NCBI GenBank assembly: GCA_964652825.1
Contig: CAZZCU010000041.1
Coordinates: 1-14,322 of the forward strand
DNA length: 14,322 nucleotides
Direction: 5' to 3'
Origin: CAZZCU01 sp964652825
GTDB taxonomy: Bacteria; Bdellovibrionota_B; Oligoflexia; Oligoflexales; CAZZCU01
The translations under genes and the position numbers were made by a program. Below, one piece after another: positions 6,209 through 13,270 of the stretch. The notes beneath the pieces were generated by a model that saw only the letters and a list, made by a program, of their open reading frames with translations, made no database searches and was not told the origin of the DNA. Positions within the stretch are counted from its first letter, which is position 1; each line of letters starts with the position of its first letter.

Positions 6209-9200
6209 ACCCGACTCCTTCTACTTGAACGGTTTGTTGTGATGACTTGAGCTTCAGAGCGCGTAGCCGTTCGATACTGCCGCGACCAAAACGATAGAAA
6301 ATAACCGGTGTTAAAAGAATATCCAGCAACGTCGATGAAAAGAGACCACCAACAATGACAACTGCGAGCGGATGCAAAATTTCTTTCCCCGCGGCGTCCT
6401 TGGCGAAGAGCAAGGGCGTCAATGCCAGCATTGCCGACAGAGCCGTCATAAGTACGGGAATTAGTCGATCCATGGAGCCGCGAATAATCGTCTCTTTGTT
6501 AAAATCAGCACCTTCTTCGACCATCAGATGAATATAATGACTAATCATCATGATGCCATTTCGCGTCGCAATGCCGCACAAAGTAATAAAGGCGATAAGG
6601 CTGGCAACGGAAAGAATGCCATCTGCCAGGTATACCGCAACAACCGCCCCAATCAGCGCGAGAGGCACATTAATCATGATCTGCAGCGCCACTGACAGCG
6701 AGCGGAAGTTCACAATAAGAACCACGAAGACAGCTAGTAACGACACGGCACCAAGCAAAGACACCAGTCGCATAGCTCGTTGCTGGCTTTTATACTGACC
6801 GTCGAATTCGATACTGTAGCCTTCCGGAAGCTCCAATTTAGCGGCGAGATTGGCGGAAACATCTTGCATCAAACTATCAAGATCCCGTCCAGATGAATTG
6901 AAAGACACCACCAGACGACGCCGCTGGTTCTCGCGCTCGATTGCGTTAGGTCCACTGGTCTCAAAAGCATCAGCGACATCTTGCAACTTAACAATAGTGC
7001 CACTCGGCGTCGCATAAACAGGCAAGTTCTTAATTTTGTCGAGAGTATCTCGATGCTTTAAATCCAAGCGCAAAACTACAGGCACAGTGCGATCTTTCTC
7101 GAGAATCGGAGTTAAGTGAACTCCCTGGAGCATGGCTTCGAGACTACCAACGAACTCGCCGGGCATCATGCCGTACTTCGCCAAGTTTTCGCGTTCCGCA
7201 TAGATTTTATATTGGGGAAAGTGCGCCTGACCTTCGACACGTAAATCAACAATGCCGGGAACATCTTGGATCGCATTACGAATCTCTGCGCCCTGCTGAC
7301 GCAAAACGCGCTGATCGGCACCAAATAATTTAATCGCTACTTGCGACTTAACGCCGGACACGATGTGATCGATACGGTGCGAAATTGGCTGCGTAATCCC
7401 AACATAGCCGTCTTCGGGCAAAACGCTTTGGACTTTGTCACGAATATCGTCGAATACTTCGGCTCGCGTTCGCGCTGATGGCCTAAGTGCAATTTCCATC
7501 TCACTGCGATTGACTCCCAATGCTTCTTCGTCGTCATCCGATCGCCCGGTGCGGGTTGCCGTTGAGACGACCTCAGGAACTTCTCTCAATGCCTGTTCAG
7601 CCTTACGCGCAACTTCCGCCGAGGCGTCAAGCGAGACACCGGTCGGCAATTCAATTTCCGCCATGGCGCTACCTTCATTGAAGCCAGGCAAGAAATCTCG
7701 CCCAAGCAGCGGAATGATTGCCAAAGCTCCAACGAGCATAACTAATGCAGCGGACAAGACAACTTTTGGACGATCCAAGATACGCTCAAGAATGGAGCGA
7801 TCAGCGGCCTTTAATATCGCGGCCAGCCAAGCTTCCTTTTCGCCATGGACACCAACTTTTTTGAACAAGTAGGAACACATTACGGGCGTTACCGTCACTG
7901 ACACGAAAAGTGATGCCACTAATGAGACAACATAGGCGATGCCGATTGGAACAAACAAACGCCCTTCCAGACCCGGCAAGAAGAACAATGGGAAGAACAC
8001 GAGAACGACAATCAACGTGGCAATGACTATTGAGTTGCGAATTTCACGGGACGCCTCAAAAATGACGCGTAGCATGGGACGAGGCGTGGCACGAAGTGCA
8101 TTTTCTCGTAGTCGGCGCAGGACGTTTTCGACATCCACAATTGCGTCGTCAACGAGCTCTCCAATTGCGATCGCCAGACCACCGAGCGTCATTGTGTTCA
8201 CACTCAAACCAAACCACTGGAAAACAATAACCGAGATAAGTAGCGAAAGAGGCAATGCCGTCAACGTAATCGTGGTGGCACGGAAGTTTAACAAGAACAA
8301 AGTCAACACTATGGCAACCATAATCGAGCCATCACGCAAAGCTTCCTCGACATTGCCGATGGAAGCTTCAATGAATGACGACTGTTTAAAGAGATCTTTT
8401 TCAACTTGCACGCCGGCCGGTAGCAGCGGATTTAATTCGTTTAGAGCCTCATCAATTTTTTGCGTCAGCAAGACCGTATCAACACCTGTCTGTTTTTGGA
8501 TCATCAGCACAACACCAACATTACCGTTGACCGATGCATCACCGCGACGCGGAGCTCCCGCATAGCGAATTGTTGCAACGTCACTAAGCAAAACCGGTTT
8601 TCCGAAATGCAAACCAATCGCCGTCATACCAATATCTTCAAGATTCCGAATACGACCGTAGTTGCGAATCAACCACTCGCGACCGTCGGCTTGCAGGAAT
8701 CCACCGCTGGATGTAAGAGATAATTTTTGGAGTTTTTCCGCTAAATCTGTAAGACTGATTTGTTTACGTGCGAGTTTGTCAGGATCTAATGCGATCTCGA
8801 TCTCTTGCGCCTGACCACCTAGAACAGAAATCTGACTGACCCCAGCAATAGCCAAAAGCTTTGGGCGTACCTGCCAATCCGCCACCGTGCGTAGCTGTGC
8901 AGGCGAGACTCCACCATCTTTAGCCGTAACCCCTATCATTTGAATTTCGGCCATAATTGATGATGAGGGAGAAACAAACGGCACGACATCTTTGGGCAGA
9001 CGACTTTTAGCAACCTGAAGGCGCTCATTTATCGCCAAACGTGCAACCGGTAGTTCCGTCGACCATTCAAACTCGGCGCGCACAATTGACAGACCCGTAA
9101 CCGACGAAGAAAATATCCGCGTAAGATTTGGGAGTCCACTGATCGCCGTTTCGAGGGGTTTTGAAATCATGGTTTCGATGTCTTCCGGCGCCACACCATC

Positions 9201-9359
9201 CATTTCCGTCAAGATGGTTACAGTCGGCCGATTAAGGTCCGGGAACACATCCACAGGCAAATGACGGAGAGCCACCATGCCGTATACACACACAAAGGCG
9301 GCGATACAGACAACGAGCAGACGATGACGCAAGGCAAGATAAATAATTTTATCGAACAT
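6153..9359 (-). CDS. CzcA/CusA-type heavy-metal RND efflux pump
   Basis: At 1068 residues this is a full-length HME-RND transporter, a trimeric inner-membrane proton/metal antiporter. It has TM1 at residues 12-32, a large periplasmic loop, five helices between about 341 and 500, TM7 at about 533-551, a second periplasmic loop, and five helices from about 866 to 1022. The TM4 signature is IGELVDDAIVDVENV (399-413). Its acidic residues D404, D405, D409 and E411 belong to the proton relay, but the pattern differs from both DFG-x3-DGA (Zn/Co/Cd pumps) and the Cu/Ag CusA pattern. Typical family elements are LPVDVFPDLNRP, GFNEGSAMAE, HRIDHIVSG and ATRNGIMMISHYIHL. The Cu-binding Met set of CusA is not evident. 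The ATG has only a weak GGGTG upstream. The gene lies 66 bp after the CzcI-like gene. No adaptor gene accompanies it. Confidence 0.95.
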   Translation of the reverse strand: MFDKIIYLALRHRLLVVCIAAFVCVYGMVALRHLPVDVFPDLNRPTVTILTEMDGVAPEDIETMISKPLETAISGLPNLTRIFSSSVTGLSIVRAEFEWSTELPVARLAINERLQVAKSRLPKDVVPFVSPSSSIMAEIQMIGVTAKDGGVSPAQLRTVADWQVRPKLLAIAGVSQISVLGGQAQEIEIALDPDKLARKQISLTDLAEKLQKLSLTSSGGFLQADGREWLIRNYGRIRNLEDIGMTAIGLHFGKPVLLSDVATIRYAGAPRRGDASVNGNVGVVLMIQKQTGVDTVLLTQKIDEALNELNPLLPAGVQVEKDLFKQSSFIEASIGNVEEALRDGSIMVAIVLTLFLLNFRATTITLTALPLSLLISVIVFQWFGLSVNTMTLGGLAIAIGELVDDAIVDVENVLRRLRENALRATPRPMLRVIFEASREIRNSIVIATLIVVLVFFPLFFLPGLEGRLFVPIGIAYVVSLVASLFVSVTVTPVMCSYLFKKVGVHGEKEAWLAAILKAADRSILERILDRPKVVLSAALVMLVGALAIIPLLGRDFLPGFNEGSAMAEIELPTGVSLDASAEVARKAEQALREVPEVVSTATRTGRSDDDEEALGVNRSEMEIALRPSARTRAEVFDDIRDKVQSVLPEDGYVGITQPISHRIDHIVSGVKSQVAIKLFGADQRVLRQQGAEIRNAIQDVPGIVDLRVEGQAHFPQYKIYAERENLAKYGMMPGEFVGSLEAMLQGVHLTPILEKDRTVPVVLRLDLKHRDTLDKIKNLPVYATPSGTIVKLQDVADAFETSGPNAIERENQRRRLVVSFNSSGRDLDSLMQDVSANLAAKLELPEGYSIEFDGQYKSQQRAMRLVSLLGAVSLLAVFVVLIVNFRSLSVALQIMINVPLALIGAVVAVYLADGILSVASLIAFITLCGIATRNGIMMISHYIHLMVEEGADFNKETIIRGSMDRLIPVLMTALSAMLALTPLLFAKDAAGKEILHPLAVVIVGGLFSSTLLDILLTPVIFYRFGRGSIERLRALKLKSSQQTVQVEGVGYEEDLEYSRSSIRADGWR

Positions 9360-9425
9360 ATTACACCCGTGACCAACAAGTCCTTTGACTTAGGAACTAC
9401 AGATACTATTGGTTGAGTGTATTTC

Positions 9426-9815
9426 TCAGACGTTCAGGTTCTTGATAAGATTTCGTTCGATATGCTCATGACGCAGGATGGGGAGATGAGCGATTAAAAG
9501 CGCATCCGAATTTTTATTCATATTATCTTGCAAAGAATCGGCAGGAATCAAATACTGAAGTATCACACTATTTTGCTGTAATTGGGAAACGGTCGCGAAA
9601 GAGTGACGTTCATAGGAAAAAAAATGCCGGCATTGATCTCCGTCAGTGTTGACGTGCCCTCTTTCGTCACATTGCTCATGTTCGCTCTCGTAACTATGTT
9701 CTAAATGCGCTACCTCAGATCCAGAAGTCTCTAGATGGATACAAATCGACAGATTTAAGCCATGCACTACCAGCAAGCTTAGATACGAAAGCAAAATGTA
9801 AGTCGACTTGAACAT
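9426..9815 (-). CDS. Small secreted His/Cys-rich protein, CzcI-like
   Basis: The 129-residue product opens with a signal peptide or N-terminal helix (YILLSYLSLLVVHGLNLSIC). It is followed by a region with seven His and three Cys (C25, C49, C62; H27, H37, H40, H46, H54, H64, H71), then a more ordinary C-terminal half. Size, signal peptide, His/Cys content and position immediately before an HME-RND gene all fit CzcI-type periplasmic metal-binding regulators or chaperones. The start at 9815 is chosen because GAGGG lies 6 nt upstream and the signal peptide begins there. The same frame is open further upstream; an ATG at 9953 forms an ATGA overlap with the MATE stop but would put 46 unconvincing residues before the signal peptide. 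The CzcI call is based on features rather than clear homology. Confidence 0.7.
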   Translation of the reverse strand: MFKSTYILLSYLSLLVVHGLNLSICIHLETSGSEVAHLEHSYESEHEQCDERGHVNTDGDQCRHFFSYERHSFATVSQLQQNSVILQYLIPADSLQDNMNKNSDALLIAHLPILRHEHIERNLIKNLNV

Positions 9816-9949
9816 CGCAACCCTCTGCGCAACTTCCGCGCGTGCCTCTCTATCGGCAAAATTCCCTAAAACTTTAGGAAAGACCAAAGAAACCAGAAAA
9901 TATCCGGTAAATTCGCGGAATTTGCTGATGTCCAATGCAATGATGGCAA
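9816..9949 (-). promoter_or_regulatory. Probable promoter/operator of the metal-efflux cluster
   Basis: The gap between the MATE stop and the CzcI-like start holds two dyads. CCTAAA-AC-TTTAGG (9865-9878) is flanked by matching TT/AA, and AAATTC-GCG-GAATTT (9909-9923) is perfect. Read on the minus strand, TTGGTC precedes the first dyad and GAATTT follows at a 17-nt spacing, so the dyad would lie between -35 and -10 as MerR-type operators do. The -10 match is poor and the spacer is shorter than the 19-20 nt usual for MerR promoters. No regulator gene is in the window. Confidence 0.4.
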
Positions 9950-11341
9950 TCATATCACGCGCATTTGCTTCCACTTGCCACCGACAAACCGACGCCAGAA
10001 GACCAGTGCCTGCGTACAACCAAAGACCGTACACGCGCCCCAGGCCAAGTACAAAGCATTCGCCTCGTGACGCACGAGCCAGGTCGGCAGCACCATCAGT
10101 GGCCAAGGTAAGGTTAAAGCCACAAATGTCACAAAACGAGTATCGCCCGCCCCCTTGAGCGCAAAAGAGAACACAAAATTCATGCTGTCAAAGCAGGTGA
10201 AGAAAGCAATAAACATCAACAAGTACGGAACTATCACACTTACGTCCGCCCACATTTTGGCATTCTCGGCGTTGTGAAACCACGACAGATAAAATTGCGG
10301 AAATAATAAAAACGTCACGCCAATCGCCACAATATACGTCAGAGCCATCTGAAAACCGTAATAGGTTACACGCTCGGCATGCTCGGGCTGATTGTTGCCA
10401 AGGTGCTGCCCCACTAAAATCGAAGCTCCCTGAGCGACGCCCATTGCCGGCAAAACTGACAACATCATAATCGTGATCGCGATACCACTAGCTGCCAATG
10501 CGGTATCGCCATTGGGAAGCTGACCGAGAATAATCAAAAACACCGTAAACGCCATGCCTTCGAGTGCCCACTGCATACCACTTGGCACGCCATATCGCAA
10601 AAACCGACGCAAAAGTTCAAGATTCGGCCGCCATGCAGATTTCACCGCATAACGTTTTTCATTATCAGTATTAAATATCAGGTAGAGTCCGTACGCGGCC
10701 GCGACATAGGTTGCGATCGCGGTAGCATATCCTGCCCCCGCTATACCTAGAGCGGGAAAGCCCCATTTACCAAAGATCATCACATAGTCAAGAATGGCAT
10801 TGGCAACCAAACCAACACCATTTATCCACATAATGACTGTGCTACGCCCTAATCCAGAAAAAAAACCACTTATCGCGGCGACAATGGCTGTCGGCAATGC
10901 CGAATAACAAAGTGTCTGAAAATATATACTCTCAAGTGCCTGCATATTCTCGGAATGACCCATGAGCTTAAAAATCTGCGGCGATAAGGGAATCAAAACC
11001 AAAAACAGCAACCCACCGATTATCGACATATACAACGACTGCCAGATGACCGGGCCAATGCTGCGCTGGCTATCGGCACCAAGATACTGGGCAACAAAGA
11101 CCATCGAATAGGCGGCAGTCTGCTGAAGCAAAGCCATCGGAACCCAGAACACACCCATCACCGCAATAGCGGCACCCAGAGCATCTGTGGAAAAATTGCC
11201 CAAAAAGACACGGTCAATCGTTAGCTGCAAATTCCAAAAACTATTTGCGATAATCAAAGGCCACGAAATACGTAGCACTTCCTTCCAGCCTTCCCAACGA
11301 TTTTTTGGAGGAACAATTAGGGTGAGGTCCGGAGCAGTCAT
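9950..11341 (-). CDS. MATE-family multidrug/toxin exporter
   Basis: The 463-residue protein has twelve hydrophobic segments in two homologous halves, as usual for MatE (PF01554) transporters. The N-half begins with WPLIIANSFWNLQLTIDRVF, and the C-half has the matching MGVAQGASILVGQHLGNNQP. These inner-membrane antiporters expel cationic drugs or metabolites using sodium or proton gradients; the substrate here is unknown. The length is typical and the gene is complete. The start ATG at 11341 has only a weak GGGATG upstream but gives the normal N-terminal tail before the first helix. It lies 67 bp after the DUF393 gene and is probably co-transcribed with it. Its stop shares an ATGA with an in-frame ATG upstream of the CzcI-like protein. 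A link to the metal cluster is therefore possible but not needed. Confidence 0.93.
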   Translation of the reverse strand: MTAPDLTLIVPPKNRWEGWKEVLRISWPLIIANSFWNLQLTIDRVFLGNFSTDALGAAIAVMGVFWVPMALLQQTAAYSMVFVAQYLGADSQRSIGPVIWQSLYMSIIGGLLFLVLIPLSPQIFKLMGHSENMQALESIYFQTLCYSALPTAIVAAISGFFSGLGRSTVIMWINGVGLVANAILDYVMIFGKWGFPALGIAGAGYATAIATYVAAAYGLYLIFNTDNEKRYAVKSAWRPNLELLRRFLRYGVPSGMQWALEGMAFTVFLIILGQLPNGDTALAASGIAITIMMLSVLPAMGVAQGASILVGQHLGNNQPEHAERVTYYGFQMALTYIVAIGVTFLLFPQFYLSWFHNAENAKMWADVSVIVPYLLMFIAFFTCFDSMNFVFSFALKGAGDTRFVTFVALTLPWPLMVLPTWLVRHEANALYLAWGACTVFGCTQALVFWRRFVGGKWKQMRVI

Positions 11342-11408
11342 TGCGGCATCCCGAAGGTCTGGAGTTTTATTTTCAGATTTTCCACTTATAGTTTAACCTA
11401 AGCCGCGC

Positions 11409-11789
11409 TCATCTTATAGATGACAAACGATATCTTCTTTTCGCAATTGCATCATATATATAGTCACGAATGGTTTGCGGAATGACGAAAAAGATGCGAG
11501 CAAGCTGCCACGGAAACGTGAGTCGACTAAATATTCGTAGAGCCGCGGAGGATTTTTGGTAAAGAACTCCGTCTTCGTACAAAAAAATCGTATTAAAACC
11601 AGAACCCTCGTATGCATGAGCATGCAGAGCTTTCGTCCACTCTGCCTGCAAAGGCGCGCATACAAAAGAACCCTTTCGATCGCGCTTTAAGATAAACTGC
11701 ACCCAGAACTGACAGAACCCGCAGTCTCCATCATAAAGAACCAAGCCGCGCCCCTTAAGCTTTATCAAAATTTTTGGATCTGTGATCAT
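11409..11789 (-). CDS. DUF393 (DCC family) thiol-disulphide oxidoreductase-like protein
   Basis: The protein has 126 residues and opens its domain with LVLYDGDCGFCQFWVQFILK. The DxxCxxC motif (D21-G-D-C-G-F-C, roughly residues 21-26) gives the DCC family (PF04134) its name. The family is predicted to have a thioredoxin-like fold with a redox-active CxxC. The length is normal. There is no signal peptide, so it is probably cytoplasmic. AGGG lies about 9 nt before the ATG. It is the first gene of the minus-strand block and is divergent from the truncated FG-GAP protein across a 145-bp spacer. Its partner is not known; the MATE exporter downstream is the nearest neighbour. Confidence 0.88.
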   Translation of the reverse strand: MITDPKILIKLKGRGLVLYDGDCGFCQFWVQFILKRDRKGSFVCAPLQAEWTKALHAHAYEGSGFNTIFLYEDGVLYQKSSAALRIFSRLTFPWQLARIFFVIPQTIRDYIYDAIAKRRYRLSSIR

Positions 11790-11857
11790 GACGCTGGCCC
11801 TGAAAAAATCCGAAAGGCGAATCGAACACTTTTATCCGCCATAAGTTATTATATTTA

Positions 11858-11885
11858 CTGACAATTTTATCCACATTAAAATAAT
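11858..11885 (+). promoter_or_regulatory. Sigma70-like promoter for the truncated FG-GAP gene and lipoprotein
   Basis: CTGACA (11858-11863) and AATAAT (11880-11885) each match the -35 and -10 consensus at five of six positions, with a 16-nt spacer in AT-rich DNA. Transcription would start near 11892, giving a leader of about 40 nt before the ATG at 11935. The promoter would also serve the lipoprotein gene 26 bp further on. Confidence 0.5.
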
Positions 11886-11934
11886 CTTAAGTCATAAGCA
11901 TAATCGACCGACATAAAGGAAAATGGAGACATCA

Positions 11935-12225
11935 ATGAATATCTTAGGCACCCACACGAGTCTATTACGAAAGACTACATCTACATTCATTGGTGCGAGC
12001 ATTTTACTAAGTCTTAGCTGCTCCGATGCAGACGCTGACGAAAAATATGTGCGTATTTTTGATGGTGCCAGTGGCCGCATTATTTACCAATCCCTAACGA
12101 CATCTTTTACGATGATTGAGACACCAATCGTTGCTGACGTGGATGGCAATGGCACGGCTAATATCGTGATTGCTGCGAATTCATGTATGGCTAGCGCAAC
12201 AACATTCCGTTTAAAAAGATTTTGA
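11935..12225 (+). pseudogene. Truncated FG-GAP/VCBS-type exported protein
   Basis: The frame encodes 96 residues from the ATG at 11935, chosen because GGAG lies 6 nt upstream; an ATG at 11923 is the alternative. A hydrophobic segment ending LLSLSC gives a signal peptide, possibly of a lipoprotein although the lipobox is not canonical. It is followed by YVRIFDGASGRIIY and PIVADVDGNGTANIVIAAN, one unit of the FG-GAP/VCBS type with the calcium-loop pattern DVDGNGTANI. Proteins of this type normally carry many such units in several hundred residues. Here the reading frame stops shortly after one unit, and no continuation is visible downstream in the other frames. It is most simply the N-terminal remnant of a longer surface protein, although a short functional form cannot be excluded. 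Confidence 0.6.
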
Positions 12226-12251
12226 GTAATTGGCAGTAATTAGGGGGTATC

Positions 12252-12938
12252 ATGAAATTTATTTCCATTTCTTTACTAATACTGGCTATGAGTGCCTGTA
12301 ATGATGGAAATTTCTCGGCGGGTTCACTCAGTAAAAATGTAATGAAACAAGGTGACGACCAAAACCCGCAAGAGAATTTACCGGATGAAACCTCAGATCC
12401 GACAATTAGCGAAGATACTGGAATCATCGTATCACGCCCCAACTTCGACAAAATCAATCGTATTCAATTCCACTCTATTGATGGTTTGAATTTATTTAAC
12501 TTGGACACAAGTCGCCAACATGCGTTAGTTCCATCTGATACTGTAGCCAAGGCCAGGGGAAAGTATTTGGTTTCTTCAGGTGCCGGTACTGGCGAATATG
12601 CCTACTGGGCGTTTTTTGTAAAAGAATTCAATCTAGACGTAGTCCAGAAGCAGACCGTCGATCGGACTGGTCGTTGCGGCAGCAATGAAGTCGTCATCGG
12701 CATGAAGCCGAGCAATAATACTGTCTGGCAGCAAATGCTAGGCTTTCCTTTGATTTGTGCGGCGCTCAAATCAGGCTACAAAATAGTCGACATCGAACAG
12801 CAAACCAACACTTGGGGCTATCACATTGATGATCAATGTCCTGGCGACAAAGTTTTGGTTGGCCAAGAATGTGATAGCATAGGTCAATGCATTGTTGGCA
12901 AGCCGTATCACATCCATTGCGGCAAAATTACTGAGTAG
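12252..12938 (+). CDS. Lipoprotein with a duplicated 28-residue Cys-to-Cys repeat
   Basis: The 228-residue product is a likely lipoprotein: a short hydrophobic leader ends LAMSAC with C16 as the lipidated residue. It is followed by a polar, Asp/Gln/Pro-rich linker (about 17-57). The C-terminal part has six cysteines. C142 to C169 and C196 to C223 each span exactly 27 positions, and each begins with the same pattern (CGSNEVVIG and CPGDKVLVG). These are two copies of one unit, probably each closed by a disulphide. C207 and C213 could form a third bridge inside the second copy. The C-P-x-x-x-V-x-x-G...C pattern recalls repeats in bacterial secreted lectin- or VMO1-like domains, which is only a hint. 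A strong AGGGGG lies upstream of the ATG. Function unknown. Confidence 0.75.
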   Translation: MKFISISLLILAMSACNDGNFSAGSLSKNVMKQGDDQNPQENLPDETSDPTISEDTGIIVSRPNFDKINRIQFHSIDGLNLFNLDTSRQHALVPSDTVAKARGKYLVSSGAGTGEYAYWAFFVKEFNLDVVQKQTVDRTGRCGSNEVVIGMKPSNNTVWQQMLGFPLICAALKSGYKIVDIEQQTNTWGYHIDDQCPGDKVLVGQECDSIGQCIVGKPYHIHCGKITE

Positions 12939-12940
12939 GA

Positions 12941-13213
12941 ATGGTGACCCCCACAAGTTGAATCGAACAACCATCGCTCAAAGATCCGCGGGCCAAGAAT
13001 CCAAGAAACGCCCCTTATGGATACGCCTACTATAAGACGATACTTCAAATTAAGAAGCTCTGGCAATCCGGCAAAAGCTATTCAGCCATTGCTCGCGCAC
13101 TGAACGATCAGAAAACTAAAACTCGCATGGGTAAGTACTGGAGTACTTGCGTGATTATCAACATTATCAAACGCGAGCTCCTTCGGAGCAGGTCTCAACG
13201 CGATAACCAGTGA
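12941..13213 (+). pseudogene. Broken small recombinase-like (serine recombinase 'Recombinase' domain) gene
   Basis: From an ATG at 12941 (AGTAGGA directly before it) the frame reads MVTPTS, stops at TGA (12959-12961), then stays open for 83 codons to TGA at 13211-13213. The second part contains RNAPYGYAYYK, then SYSAIARALNDQKTKTRMGK and YWSTCVIINIIKRE. This series (PYGY, SxxxIAxxLNxxxxxTRxGxxW, ...IxxRxxL) is the pattern of the PF07508 'Recombinase' domain of large serine recombinases and of small stand-alone proteins with that domain. The catalytic resolvase domain is absent. One base change at the TGA would restore a protein of about 90 residues. No alternative start lies before the conserved part, so the gene looks inactivated. 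It fills the 330-bp gap between the lipoprotein and kelch genes. Confidence 0.6.
13133..13148. repeat. Perfect 16-bp inverted repeat inside the recombinase remnant
   Basis: AAGTACT-GG-AGTACTT has perfect 7-bp arms and a 2-nt centre. It falls on the codons for KYWST in the recombinase-like frame. A second GC-rich dyad, GCTCC-TTC-GGAGC, follows at 13177-13189. No function is assigned, and coding constraint may be the whole explanation. Confidence 0.4.
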
Positions 13214-13270
13214 ATATATTGCGGATTACACGATTCTAGTGTCGTCGGGCCAGGCCGTATTGCCTCAGCT

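Noticed and set aside
7939..8565. Long 208-codon open frame on the plus strand inside the RND pump gene
   Set aside because: It is antisense to the strongly conserved pump coding region, its Ser/Thr/Arg-rich product matches nothing, and no ribosome binding site precedes it.
9816..10106. Longer form of the CzcI-like protein extending into the MATE gene
   Set aside because: The extra residues precede a clear signal peptide, and most of the extension is antisense-free overlap with MATE codons; the internal start has a better ribosome binding site.
12959..12961. In-frame TGA of the recombinase-like gene as a recoded (selenocysteine) codon
   Set aside because: No selenocysteine insertion hairpin is evident, and the position lies in a non-conserved leader rather than at a redox site.
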